Part shown: positions 13,202 through 23,432 of the stretch, one piece after another | Layout of the letters: each line of letters opens with the position of its first letter | Numbering within the stretch: position 1 is the first letter of the stretch | Assembly (NCBI GenBank): GCA_011800155.1 | Contig: CM022370.1 | Location: 2,852,001 to 2,916,000, forward strand | Direction: 5' to 3' | Source of the DNA: Flammulina velutipes | Taxonomy: Eukaryota; Basidiomycota; Agaricomycetes; Agaricales; Physalacriaceae | DNA length: 64,000 bases | The notes under the pieces: generated by a model | What the model saw: the letters and a program-made list of their open reading frames with translations, nothing else | Databases searched by the model: none | Told to the model about the DNA's origin: nothing | Made by a program: the position numbers and the translations under genes

Positions 13202-13511
13202 TTTTGTCTCGTTAGAAGCATTTGTATCAATATTAATACTATCAACGCATCTATTTTATGTAGCTTAGCTATGGAATTGAGTAACAAAGCAAGCTGTGTC
13301 TGATCTGGAACCTTCGGTCTCGGATCGGGTTAGTAGCTGTTTCTATCTCTTTCACTACCATCTGTGTACTTTTTTTGGTTTCTTTCAACGACCGCAACCT
13401 CAAGAACTCTCGACAACGACCTCGCCATCGATCTTTGGAGGTTTGGCTGAAACGCGCAGAGTCGTTTCGACGTCAACTGAGGATTTTCCAGTACAATCAA
13501 CCGAATCCGCC
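13202..13511 (+). promoter_or_regulatory. UTP20 3' flank and 5' leader of the coiled-coil gene
   Basis: 310 bp between the UTP20 stop and the next ATG. Pyrimidine-rich tracts precede the ATG at 13512, as in fungal leaders. A GTTAGT...AG pair could be a leader intron but I cannot confirm it. Confidence 0.35.
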
Positions 13512-16028
13512 ATGAACGGCGCACCACCAGCTTTTTCCGACTTCAAGTTTACGACCATCGGCCAGCAGCCATCTCTGCTTGGTCGAATCCAAATGGGCGG
13601 CCCCGAAGCAACGTTGTCGTTGCCTTCGCCGAGTCCCCAGCCCGACTATGAACCTTCCCCCGCCGACTCCATGAATACCGGGAAACCGAATCTCTTGCAG
13701 CGTCTGCATGTCTCTAACTCACAGGCGAACATATCCCATATACTGAGCCAGAATCAAGCTCTGTCGCCACTATCATATCCCCTAACACCACCAGTCGAGG
13801 CATCTCGCTCGACAAGTTTCCCATCCGACCAGCCTCAGCAAAGACCTCTCGCTGCGCTCATCGCGCTCAAAGACCAGCTCGCATTATTCGCTACATCTCT
13901 TGCAACCCCCGACTCTTCTCCAGCCACCACGTGTGCCCATGCAGCTAAACAGCAATCTACACTCGCACTGGGCAAGGCTCAATTAGCCAATTCTCTATCC
14001 CAACAGTCCCTCGCTGCCGCCCAAGCAGCATCTGCAGCGGCCTCTGAATCACTCAAAGCCGCAGAACGCGCGGTTTTACTGGCCGACGACTCTATTTCAT
14101 CCATTGACACCCTTTCCCACCAAATACAATCTCTTGGCTCACCAACAGCACTATTGGCCCTAACTGATACTCTTTCTGCTTGGATCGTCACCGAGCAGAC
14201 CAGCCGGCGAGCAACGATGGATGCTCAACGACGAGTGTCCGCGTCGCCATTGACACCTGTTGTCAAGAATGAGCCACAGGACGACGACAGTCGCTTGATA
14301 CGCTCTCAAGGCGTGTCCTCCTCCTCTCTTCCCCGCAGTTCGATCCAGACAGTGAGCGACGAAGAAGCCGAGGAATTGCGTCGCTTAGAAGCGGAAGAGC
14401 GTAAACTGGCTGCAGACGAACAGCGTCGCCGAGCAGAAGAGGATTCCCTCATCAAACGCCAGAAGCAAGCCTTGTCCGAGGCGGAAAGACTTGCAAAGAA
14501 TCTACAACTGCAGATTGAACATGCCCGTCAACAGCGGGAGGCTGCGGCGCACGCCGTCAGCGAGGACGCTAGGAAGCGGAGAGAATTTGTCCAAGCCAAG
14601 AAGGAAGCCAAGAAGAAGGAGGCGGAGGAGGCTGAAAAGCGACGATTGGAAGCTGAAAAGGCTCAGCAGGAGCGGGAGGCTGCAGACCGAAGAGCTTCAG
14701 AAGAGAGAGAGAAAGTCATCAGGGAGAGGTTGACAGCAGAGTTACAAGCTCAGGCTCAACGGCGCGCCGACGAGGTGCATGCTGCTGAGGAGAAGAAGAA
14801 GGAAGAACGCGCGGCCAAGGAGACGGAAGAGCGTCTAGCAAGGGAGAAAGAGGCACAAGTTGCCAAAGAGAGGGAAGCGCGGGTTGCCAAAGAAAAGGCG
14901 GATCGAGAACGAAACAATCGAGCTGCTGAAGCAAAATTCCGACAACAGCAAGACCTATATAGGCCGTCGTATAACGCTTCTGCAGACGCGTCAACGTCGT
15001 CCTCGTCGCGTATCCTCGCCACACAAGGCCAAACCTCCTCTCGCGCCGGCAGTGTACGGCGCCTAAGCGTACCACCGATCAATCATCTCGATGATGGAAA
15101 TGGGACGACGAGCAGCCCAGAATCTGAGCATATCCTGACCTTCTCTTTGAGTGGGAATGACGGCAATGCCGAATTTTTGGGTTTATCGAACGATGAAGCG
15201 CCTATGGATGCTCAGCAGGTCAATTTGAGGCATATCAGCCCGAATAAGCCAAAGCCTATCGCGCCGACTGGTCGTTCTGAGCCTCGCGCTAGAATTCCTT
15301 CCCAGAGTGAAACGCCTCGGGATGTCCACACAAAACCGAAAATCCTGCGGGCTCGACGTTCACCAATTGAACCGACAAACCGACTTCCAAGACTGCCACC
15401 ACCACAGGCTCCTCGATCTGAAACTTTGACTAGCAGTTCGTCGCTACCACCTTCTCTACCAACAAGATTTCCATTCACGAAGGACCCTGTCAACCGGGAG
15501 TCTGCTGCTGCGACGAGTCACACGAACACTCGAACAGAGCCACCGGCCGTGCCAGGCGGGGATGGGGGCTGGGATAGGTTCAAGGCTCAGCCTACCGCCA
15601 CTATTCCACCTCCACCTCCCCCTACATCTCGAGAGCCACAGGTTCCGATCCAAAGGAGGCGTGGAGATCATTACTCTCCAGCGCCATCGTCTAGGAACTA
15701 TAGGTACTCTCCGCCTTCGCCTCCTCCTCTTTCGCCTCCTCCTCGTTCGCGAGTTATGCTTGGACCCGTCGCCGGAGCAAAGCGTCCGAGAGAGGCTGAT
15801 GCGGACGGATATGATTACGACCGCGATCGCGAGCGTCAAAGGAGGAGGAGCGAGAGTCCTGATCAGCTACTCAATAGGATTGGGGATCAGAGGCAGGGCC
15901 AGCTCCCCTGGGCCACTCGGACGAAGAAGAAAGTTGGGAATGGGGGGAAAGGACGAGGTGGTGGGATTAGCAATAACAATGGTCGACCTGTGTCTTTGGC
16001 GGAGAGATTGACGGATCAGGCGCGCTGA
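13512..16028 (+). CDS. Coiled-coil protein with repeated LLxRI/L-type motifs, unknown function
   Basis: Intronless 838-residue frame from the first in-frame ATG at 13512 (the frame is open further upstream but only through a GTG and a stretch that reads like an untranslated leader). Residues 1-70 hold 'IGQQPSLLGRI' and 'PNLLQRL'. Residues about 120-240 are helical, Ala/Ser/Leu-rich. Residues about 284-480 form a long charged coiled coil (Glu/Lys/Arg/Ala). The following 250 residues are disordered and Pro/Ser/Arg-rich. The tail contains 'QLLNRIGDQRQG', a basic patch (TRTKKKVGNGGKGRGGG) and 'SLAERLTDQ'. The bipartite-looking basic clusters suggest a nuclear location, but this is inference. The family is not recognised; it looks like a conserved basidiomycete hypothetical protein. 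It follows UTP20 head-to-tail after about 310 bp. Confidence 0.75.
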   Translation: MNGAPPAFSDFKFTTIGQQPSLLGRIQMGGPEATLSLPSPSPQPDYEPSPADSMNTGKPNLLQRLHVSNSQANISHILSQNQALSPLSYPLTPPVEASRSTSFPSDQPQQRPLAALIALKDQLALFATSLATPDSSPATTCAHAAKQQSTLALGKAQLANSLSQQSLAAAQAASAAASESLKAAERAVLLADDSISSIDTLSHQIQSLGSPTALLALTDTLSAWIVTEQTSRRATMDAQRRVSASPLTPVVKNEPQDDDSRLIRSQGVSSSSLPRSSIQTVSDEEAEELRRLEAEERKLAADEQRRRAEEDSLIKRQKQALSEAERLAKNLQLQIEHARQQREAAAHAVSEDARKRREFVQAKKEAKKKEAEEAEKRRLEAEKAQQEREAADRRASEEREKVIRERLTAELQAQAQRRADEVHAAEEKKKEERAAKETEERLAREKEAQVAKEREARVAKEKADRERNNRAAEAKFRQQQDLYRPSYNASADASTSSSSRILATQGQTSSRAGSVRRLSVPPINHLDDGNGTTSSPESEHILTFSLSGNDGNAEFLGLSNDEAPMDAQQVNLRHISPNKPKPIAPTGRSEPRARIPSQSETPRDVHTKPKILRARRSPIEPTNRLPRLPPPQAPRSETLTSSSSLPPSLPTRFPFTKDPVNRESAAATSHTNTRTEPPAVPGGDGGWDRFKAQPTATIPPPPPPTSREPQVPIQRRRGDHYSPAPSSRNYRYSPPSPPPLSPPPRSRVMLGPVAGAKRPREADADGYDYDRDRERQRRRSESPDQLLNRIGDQRQGQLPWATRTKKKVGNGGKGRGGGISNNNGRPVSLAERLTDQAR

Positions 16029-16226
16029 TTGTGGTTTTGGTGAGTTCGGTTGGTCAATTAGCTTCGTGGATTGACGGTTTTTACAGATGTTCGGATAAGG
16101 TGATGTATTTCTTTCTTTCTTTCTTGTTGCTGTGTTCTACTAGTTCCATACCTTATATACTGTACAATCCAATCTGCCTATTTCTCTCTTACCCTTGTTG
16201 CCGAAGTTGAAGCAAACTTTACAGGG

Positions 16227-17191
16227 TCAGACGAGCCAAACTTGCTTGTTCTGTTCTACAAAGTCCCTCAGCGTTCTCTTTCCGGTTCTCTTCTTGGGAG
16301 CGGGTACGGCAAACAACTTTGCTTCTTCCCCAGCTGCGTTTAGTGATTCGGTGTACGCCATTATGGTGGCATATTCCTCTGAGATGCCGAATGCGATGTA
16401 CCACTTTTTGAGCTCCTCTGGGGTGTAGCGAGTGTGTTTTATGGTACGTCCGAGGACTGAGCTGAATGCCTCAGCGACCTAAGGATGGTTAGTACAGGTA
16501 AGAAGTCTCCGTTATGGCAGAATCGTACCGCATCATAGGACAGCAGTTCTGGCCCGGTGATAATGAAATCGGTATTGTAGCTCTTCTCTACCAAGAGCGC
16601 TTCAGCGACAAGGTCGGCGATATCATCGGCAGCGACGAAACCGATCTTGCCATCCTCAGATGCAGTGATGATTTCGTTATCCACATTGATACTTTTGAGG
16701 TGAAGGGACAACGCGTTTTCTACGAAATTGGATGGTTTTGAGTTCACTGGGTGATTCCAAATGGACTACTAACCATAGAACCAACTCGGCCTAACCACAC
16801 AATAGTCGACACCTGAATTGACGAGGTACTCATGCACCTTCCCAACGGACGGGCCGCCCACGTCAATAATCCCAGCGCTGATGAACACAAAGCGCTTCAC
16901 CCCTTTATCGATGGCTAAATCAATGAAAGGCTTCATCGCCACCAACACCTCTGTCGACCCGCCGGGAGAGACCAAATATGCGCTCTCGATATCATCGCCG
17001 AAATTGGTGTTGAACGGGTTCTCATACGTCGATGGATCTCTCCAGTCGAATTTGACGGACTGGAGGGTAGGTGTGGGAGGAGAAGATGAGGGGTGGCGCG
17101 AAGCGAGGATGACTTTCTTGTTGGCGGATTGGAGGAGTGGCGCCACTCGAGAGGAGGTGTGGCCGGTTCCGCCGGTGAGGAGGATGGACAT
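16227..17191 (-). CDS. NmrA/EasG-like NAD(P)-binding oxidoreductase, array copy 1
   Basis: First of four tandem paralogues. The start is the ATG at 17191 (MSILLTGGTGHTSSRVAPLL), a Rossmann nucleotide-binding loop. Next come 'VKFDWRDPSTYENPF', 'GVKRFVFISAG' and 'VHEYLVNSGVDYCVVRPSWF'. After two introns follows 'IGFVAADDIADLVAEALLVE', and the C-terminus is 'GKRTLRDFVEQNKQVWLV' with the stop at 16229-16227. This is the pattern of the atypical short-chain dehydrogenase family that includes festuclavine/agroclavine dehydrogenase (EasG/FgaFS). About 280 residues, no catalytic YxxxK of classical SDRs. Basidiomycetes carry many such genes without an ergot pathway, so the substrate is unknown; a cytosolic NAD(P)H-dependent imine or ketone reductase is the family-level guess. 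Confidence 0.85.
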
Positions 17192-17660
17192 GATTATGGG
17201 GAGTGTGAGAAGACGGTAGGGCTTGGGGATGAAGAGAGGATAGTATGCTGGTGAGGAATCCTTTCGTACTCGTCTTTTTAAAGCATCCCGAGTCCGAGAG
17301 CGGAGGGATTCTAAGCTGAATCATGATACAAGCCAAGAACAAGTAATGCCAGCCGCCCGCAAGATCTAAGAGGAACAAGTCAGCCATGTTGCATAACTCC
17401 CTAGACAGTGGAATCCCGCGGCACAGATGGCCATAGTGTATTTCTTGAGACTACTTACCTGTCAGAATACCACCGACTCTTCACCGAGAAATGACTTGTA
17501 GACATTTGGATATCAGAAGATTACGATTGTAAGGTTTAAAACCTCACTGTCGGAGTGGAAGTTGCTTGTCAATTACGCGCGCCACACAATGCGACTATAT
17601 TCGTAATCATACAAATCGCAATATTGCGTTTAACTTGCAGATGACAATTCACAGCATAGA
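17192..17660. other. Spacer between array copies 1 and 2
   Basis: 470 bp holding the promoter of copy 1 and the 3' flank of copy 2. Contains CGCCACA at 17580-17586. No coding potential seen. Confidence 0.5.
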
Positions 17661-18636
17661 CTACACAATCCAAACACTCTTGTTCTGTTCTACGAATTCC
17701 CTCAACGTCCTCTTACCCGTCCTCTTCTGTGGAGGGGGAAGCAGGAATGCCTTCTCTTCTTCTCCGGAAGCGTTCAGTGCCTCGGACAATACCAATATAT
17801 CCGCGTACTCCTCTGAAACACCCAATGCCATGTACCACTTCTTGATATCTTCGGGAGAGTAACGAGTATGTTTGATAGTTCGTCCGAGAACTGCGCTAAA
17901 GGTCTCCGCGACCTAAAAGTGGATGTCGGTGAGTATACTGTACAAATAGACTTCCGCGCTGAGAAAAACATACTTGATCGTAAGACAATGCTTCGGGCCC
18001 AGTGATAATCAAGTCGGTATTATAGCTCTTCTCAACCAAGAGCGCTTCCACAACAAGGTCGGCAATATCGTCAGCGGCAACGAAACCGATCTTGCCGTCC
18101 TCGGACGCAGTGACAATCTCGTTGTCTACTTTGATGCCCTTGAGGTAGATGGTGAAATTGTTTTCTACGCACAGGGAGAATGAGTGAACGTAGGGACGGT
18201 ATTCAATCGATTGGAACTGACCAAAGAACCAAGCCGCCCTGATCACACAGTAGTCGACGCCCGAGTTGACCAGATATTCGTGCACTTTGCCGAGAGACGG
18301 TCCGCCTGCATCAACGACGGAAGCACTGATGAAGACAAAGCGTTTCACCCCTTTCTCGATGGCCAAGTCTATGAAAGGCTTCATCGTGTCCAAGATGTTC
18401 AAGGAAGCGCCCGGAGAGACGAGGTACGCGCTCTCCGCCTGGCCCAAGCTCGTAGTGAATGGGTTCTCATACGTCGACGGATCGGTCCAGTCGAATTTGA
18501 CGGAGTGGGCAGTGGCAGTGGGAGGTGTAGATGAGGGGCGACGGGACGCGATAATGACTTTCTTGTCAGCTGCTTGGAGGAGACGCGCCACTCTGGACGA
18601 CGTTTTTCCTGTTCCGCCAGTAAGGAGAATGGACAT
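17661..18636 (-). CDS. NmrA/EasG-like NAD(P)-binding oxidoreductase, array copy 2
   Basis: Same architecture as copy 1. The array-conserved start MSILLTGGTGKTSSRVARLL is at 18636; an open frame extends 26 residues further, but the other copies all begin here. Conserved blocks are 'VKFDWTDPSTYENPF', 'GVKRFVFISASVVDAGG' and 'VHEYLVNSGVDYCVIRAAWF'. Note RAAWF where the other copies have RP(S/T)WF. Then come 'IGFVAADDIADLVVEALLVE' and a C-terminus ending EFVEQNKSVWIV, stop at 17663-17661. Introns fall at the same places as in the other copies. An intact gene by inspection. Confidence 0.86.
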
Positions 18637-19009
18637 AGTAATAGCGTTTGGATCACAGGGAAGAAAGTGTGGACACAAGGAAAGACTGTCGCATTCTCGT
18701 CCTTTTAGAGGCAATGAAATCCGGAGCAGCGCCGATAACTGTCAACAAAGGTGTCAAATACATCGACGTGTATGCTATCCCGTGGCATAGATGACTGAGA
18801 TGTGGTTGAAGTTGAGAGGAATGGCTCATCCACCGGTAATGGCACCAGCCGTTGATCCGAGCCACCTTTATCGAACTTGGTGCGCCACCGCTATCCATGT
18901 GGCCGACAACGCGAGAAGACATCTCGCGGAGATATAACCACACATATCTGTTGTAATCCAAGTACAATAAGATGAGAAATGTCTACATCTGACATTCATG
19001 TCACTTCTT
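18637..19009. other. Spacer between array copies 2 and 3
   Basis: 373 bp. The block near 18870-18965 (GTGCGCCACCGCTATCC... GATATAACCACAC... CCAAGTACAAT) is repeated in diverged form near 21050-21185, at the equivalent place before copy 4, so the spacer was duplicated with the genes. No coding potential seen. Confidence 0.5.
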
Positions 19010-19983
19010 TCAAACGATCCAAGCATTCTTGTTCTGCTCTACAAACTCCCTCAACGTTCTCTTTCCAGTCCTCTTCCTCGACGGAGATAGAGAAAAGACC
19101 TTCTCTTCAAAGCCGGAGGCATTGCGCGATTCAGCGAGTGCCGATAGTTGCGAGAAGTCCTCCGGCACACCAAAGGACATGTATCTCTTCTTGATGTCTT
19201 CCACGGAATAGCGAGTATGCTTGATGGGACGTCCTAGGACTGAGCTGAATATTTCGGCGACCTATCAACGTGATATAAGTGAATAAGGATAGACCTTGAG
19301 ATATGGCAAGCGAAAGACATACTTCATCGTAGGACAACAGTTCAGGTCCAGTAATGATCAAGTCGGTGTTGTAACTCTTCTCCGCCAAGAGTGCTTCAGC
19401 CACGAGATCTGCGATATCGTCTGCGGCGACAAAACCGATCTTTCCATCCCCGCACGCAGTAGTGAACTCGTTGTTCAATTTGATGCTGTGGGCATAAAGA
19501 GTCAAATTATTCTCTGTGAAGATGAATCTCAGTGGGGGTATAATTGGCTAAGCTAGTAATCCACTGACCAAAGAACCAAGAAGGCCTCACTACGAAGTAT
19601 TCGACGCCAGAATCGATGAGATATTGATGAACCTTTCCGGCAGATGGGTCGTCTGGCTCGGTGCTTGAAGTGCTGATGAGGACAAATCGCTTCACTCCCT
19701 TCTCGATGGCGAAGTCTATGAAAAGCTTCATCGAGCCAAAGACATCCGGCGATAGTCCCGGAGGGACGAGATAAGCGCTCTCGATATGCCCCAAGTCTGT
19801 GTTGAATGGGTTCTCGTACGTCGAGGGATCGGTCCAGTCAAATTTGACGGAACGGGAGGTAGTAGTCGGAGGTTCCGATGAAGGCCTACGGGAAGCGAGG
19901 ATAACCTTCCTATTGGATGATTGAAGGAGACAAGCCACTCGGGACGAAGTCTGGCCGGTTCCACCAGTGAGGAGAATAGACAT
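19010..19983 (-). CDS. NmrA/EasG-like NAD(P)-binding oxidoreductase, array copy 3
   Basis: ATG at 19983 opens MSILLTGGTGQTSSRVACLL. Then come 'VKFDWTDPSTYENPF', 'GVKRFVLISTSSTE', 'VHQYLIDSGVEYFVVRPSWF', 'IGFVAADDIADLVAEALLAE', 'YMSFGVPEDFSQLSALAE' and the terminal 'RTLREFVEQNKNAWIV', stop at 19012-19010. The intron positions match the other three copies. Relative to copies 1 and 2 it shares LLAEKSYNTDLIITGPELLS with copy 4, suggesting 3 and 4 are the closer pair. Function as for copy 1: NAD(P)-dependent oxidoreductase of unknown substrate. Confidence 0.86.
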
Positions 19984-20100
19984 GGCTGAGGATGAGCGAT
20001 GTCGGTGACACGGGAATGGATGTGCAGTGGAGTCTCAGACAGTTAGATAAATAAGCTTATATATAACCATAGAGGTCCGTGGGATCTTTCTACTGGTACT

Positions 20101-20153
20101 GACGAGAACGAATCTCACTGGCGAGAACGAATCCTACTATGGCGAGAACGAAT
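20101..20153. repeat. Triple direct repeat upstream of array copy 3
   Basis: The 13-mer G(A/G)CGAGAACGAAT occurs at 20101-20113, 20120-20132 and 20141-20153, about one to two helical turns apart. It sits roughly 120-170 bp upstream of the copy 3 start codon. It could be a repeated activator site or a simple duplication. Confidence 0.6.
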
Positions 20154-20203
20154 GGTGAGCATGGGCGATCGATCAAAATGATGCATCACTCGATCAAAGT
20201 CAG

Positions 20204-20903
20204 TACTATCCCAGGGTAGCCTTTGCAAAACGGGTAGCCTTTGCAAAATGCGGTCTATTCACTTTCCTCACCACATTTTCGTGCAAGTAGCGCACGGAAT
20301 AGCTCTATAGTACTTGTATAATGAAGTGTAGATTTTTTTCACGATGTAATTTGAGCTAGTTTCAAAGAACGACCTCGAAAACCGAGGAGAATCGATCAAA
20401 CTGATGTCTTTTAACTCATGGTACACTCATTTAAGGAAATCAAATCGCAGAAAATTTGGAGAATATTTAATATGCTAGATATCATAGTTTACATCCATTT
20501 CCGAACCCCAGAAAGCTGTTGAGCTTCCACATTTGAGGACGAAGGTCTGAGCGTGACATTTAGCAATGCCGATTTCAAACTCAGCTCTCCGACGCGCTGA
20601 GAGCTCGATCGTGATTCGTGGTTCTGTTTTCTTGACCACATGCCGATGAGGGAATCAGAGCGGCTCATCGGGCTGATGTGACAATTCGTGACCAGGGTTT
20701 TGCAAAGGCCACCTTTTGGACCTCGTCGCACCGGTATCGACTTATGTGGTTCTTCCTCCTCTGCTATCCTTTTATTTTGGGGTAAGATTTCAACTTAAAT
20801 AGGTATATGATATATTCCGTTGTATCCGAGCACTACTCTATGACTCAAAAGAGAACCCGGAAGGGTTTTGCAAATATTTTGCAAAGGCTACCCAGCGATA
20901 GTA
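20204..20903. mobile_element. Candidate MITE with terminal inverted repeats and TA target duplication
   Basis: The left end reads TACTATCCCAGGGTAGCC and continues TTTGCAAAA. The reverse complement of the right end reads TACTATCGCTGGGTAGCC and continues TTTGCAAAA, so about 27 bp match with three mismatches. If TA is the target-site duplication, the element is about 696 bp and begins CTATC, as in Tc1/mariner-type MITEs. The left end repeats GGGTAGCCTTTGCAAAA a second time (20231-20247). There is no transposase-sized frame inside. The gap between array copies 3 and 4 is about 700 bp longer than the other gaps, which agrees with insertion after the array formed. Confidence 0.6.
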
Positions 20904-21210
20904 GCTTTAGCCTGGAAATCCTAGCTGTTACGTTCTATGTTCGTTGCACTCACTACTTATGCAGTAGCTTAGGACAACGGCCGGTAAGTCAAGAATGCTA
21001 AGAGGCAAGTCGTATCGGTAATCCACTGAGTCATATTTATTGTTGAGTTGAACTTGTTGCGCCACCGATATCCGTGTGATGGAGTAGAGTCGACTGCGAC
21101 TGCTGACACTGACGAATTGAGACACCCGAAGCGATATAACCAGTCACCACACTGGCATACATGGATTATAGCCCTAGTACAATATTACAAATTTGATTTA
21201 GCTGGCGCCA
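20904..21210. other. Spacer between the MITE and array copy 4
   Basis: About 300 bp including the diverged copy (21050-21185) of the 18870-18965 spacer block, with GCGCCAC at 21059-21065. No coding potential seen. Confidence 0.4.
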
Positions 21211-22170
21211 TTATACAATCCAAGCATCCTTGTTCTGCTCTATAAACGCCCTCAACGTTCTCTTTCCTGTCCTCTTCTTGGAATCAGGTAGCGCAAAAAT
21301 CTTCTCCTCTAAGCCGCCAGCATTGAGGTTTTCGGCGTACGCCAATGCTTGCGAGTACTCCTCCGACAATCCCAAGGACGCATATTTCTTCTTGATGTCT
21401 TCCTCAGAGACGCGAGTATGCTTGATTGTGGAACCGAGAATTGAACTGAACTGTTCGGCGACCTAAGGAAGTATGTAAGCATGCGGCTCTCAAATCGAAG
21501 TGCGAGAAACATACATCGTCGTAAGACAGCAGATCAGGCCCAGTAATGATCAAGTCGGTATTGTAACTCTTCTCGGCCAAGAGCGCTTCAGCAACGAGAT
21601 CTGCGATATCGTCTGCAGCGACGAAACCGATCTTGCCATCCGCGCATGCTGTGATGATCTCGTTGTCCTCTTTAATGCTGTTGAGGTACACAGCTAGGTT
21701 GTTCTCTATGAAAGGGAAGAATGAGTCATCAGAAGGACATGTTTATCGAGCGACTAACCAAAGAACCAGGTCGGCCTGACCACGAAGTAGTCGACGCCCG
21801 AGTTGATGAGGTACTCGTGAACCTTTGCAGCATATGGCCCGCCTGCCTCGAGGCTCGAAGCGCTGATGAGAGCAAAACGCCTCACCCCCTTCCCGATGGC
21901 GAAGTCTATGAAAGGCTTCATCGATTCGATGATGTCCGACGTAAATTCCGGAGGGACGAGGTAGGCACTCTCGACGTGTCCCAAGTCTGTGTTGAATGGG
22001 TTCTCATAGGTTGAGGAATCAAGCCAGTCAAATTTGACGGAACGAGAGGTAGCAGTTGGTTCGGACGAGGGTCTGCGAGAAGCGATGATGACCTTCTTGT
22101 TGGCTGATTGAAGGATACGAGCCACTCGGGAAGAAGTCTGGCCGGTTCCACCAGTTAGGAGAATAGACAT
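21211..22170 (-). CDS. NmrA/EasG-like NAD(P)-binding oxidoreductase, array copy 4
   Basis: ATG at 22170 (MSILLTGGTGQTSSRVARIL). Conserved blocks are 'VKFDWLDSSTYENPF', 'GVRRFALISASSLEAGG', 'VHEYLINSGVDYFVVRPTWF', 'IGFVAADDIADLVAEALLAE', 'YASLGLSEEYSQALAYAENL' and the terminal 'RTLRAFIEQNKDAWIV', with the stop at 21213-21211. Same intron pattern as the other copies. This is the most upstream gene of the array by direction of transcription. Function as for copy 1. Confidence 0.86.
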
Positions 22171-22798
22171 GGTTGAGGATGAGGATGTAGAGGTGAAAAA
22201 AGGGAATGGATGTGTATATTTTCACTGGAACGTTCGTCCTTTTAAAGCAGGCAAATCTATCATCGCACATAATTGATCATAGGAGATGCCAAGGAGCAAC
22301 GTCACCCACTGTGAATGTCAGCATGTAGGTATGTCAGCTAGGAAGGGTTCCGCGGCTCAGATTGCATTCGTGAGGAGAACTAGCGCACAGTTCGTCAAGG
22401 AAGATCGCGTAGTATGAAGCGTCCAGTAAGATATGCATGAGTGCTGCGCGTCCAGGCGTAGAAAAACTGCCTAAAGTCAAACTGCCGTAGTGGAAGTTAT
22501 AGTAGGAGTTAGATCGAGATGGGTCCATGGCCCGGGGCAACTGTTCTTGGCCTGACTCAGCAAAAGCAGCCAGCGAATTTGTCATTGGATTGACCTCGGC
22601 GACGGGCAAGCTCGCTTTCAACCTCGATACGGCTCAGATGAAGCCATGATACATACTAATAGCGCCATGTCAATCTTCTCGAAGGCTCTCCTAAGCTGTA
22701 AATGCGCCACATATTACCACGTGACGGAACAGGGTAATGACGCGGTTTGGATCGACACCCACGATCCACCCTCATTCCGACCTCGAGCTTAAACTACG
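22171..22798. promoter_or_regulatory. Divergent promoter region, array copy 4 / Ohr
   Basis: About 630 bp between divergent genes. GCGCCACA (22704-22711) is followed 7 bp later by the E-box CACGTGAC (22718-22725), about 75 bp before the Ohr start codon. A minus-strand open frame at 22334-22621 (95 codons) has no recognisable features and I do not call it. Confidence 0.5.
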
Positions 22799-23432
22799 AT
22801 GAACAGCTACTCTGCTGCACGAACATCCTTCCGCACGTTTGGTCGTATTGCACGTCCCAATGCTGCTAGGAATTTTATGAGCCTAGCCAGTACCAAGGTG
22901 AGTCTCAGCCGTAATGAATCCCACGGAAATTCATGGAACGGTAAGTACACCGCGACTGCTGTCGCGCAAGGCGCTGGACGCAATGGAACCGTCAGTTCCA
23001 ATGGCAAAACACTGAAGCTTGCCACTCCAAAAGAACTTGGCGGTGCAGGTGACGGCGAGAATCCCGAGCAGCTCTTTGCCATGGGATATTCTGGTACGTG
23101 CGAGCCTCACATACTTTTAATCGATCTCAATGCTGCGCGTAGCGTGTCTCCTTGGTGCTATTCAGCTCGTTGCGCGTCAGACTGGCAAGACAGACATGGC
23201 GAAGAATGCAAAGGTTCACGTTAGTGTGCATCTCGGGGAAGCCAAAGATCTGGGAGGTTTCGGTATCGGGGCAGACGTCACAGTTGAGGGTATCGATGAT
23301 GAGCTTCTGCAGGCTGGACATGCGGTATGAATGTTCTTGTTTGGTGTTCTGTGCACTGATGTTGTCCCATAGGCATGTCCGTACAGTCGGGCTCTCAAGC
23401 ATGGTGTCAATGTCCAAGCTAGAGCCGTGTAG
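22799..23432 (+). CDS. OsmC/Ohr-family organic hydroperoxide reductase, probably mitochondrial
   Basis: Three exons (22799-23093, 23143-23324, 23373-23432) join in frame to give 178 residues. The first 35 residues are rich in Arg, Ser and Ala with few acidic residues, like a mitochondrial presequence. Then come the Ohr blocks '[19 protein letters not shown]', '[20 protein letters not shown]' and, in the last exon, '[19 protein letters not shown]'. The two redox cysteines of the family are Cys100 (in YSACLLGA) and Cys161 (in ACPYSRAL), both intact. Ohr proteins are thiol peroxidases that reduce organic and lipid hydroperoxides using lipoylated partners. A family E-box (CACGTGAC) lies just upstream. 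Confidence 0.9.

Noticed and set aside
13296..13511. N-terminal extension of the coiled-coil protein
   Set aside because: The extension begins at a GTG and includes a hydrophobic stretch that looks like translated leader; the first ATG in frame is at 13512.
22334..22621. Minus-strand 95-codon frame between array copy 4 and Ohr
   Set aside because: Lies in a divergent promoter region and has no domain, signal peptide or homology that I recognise.
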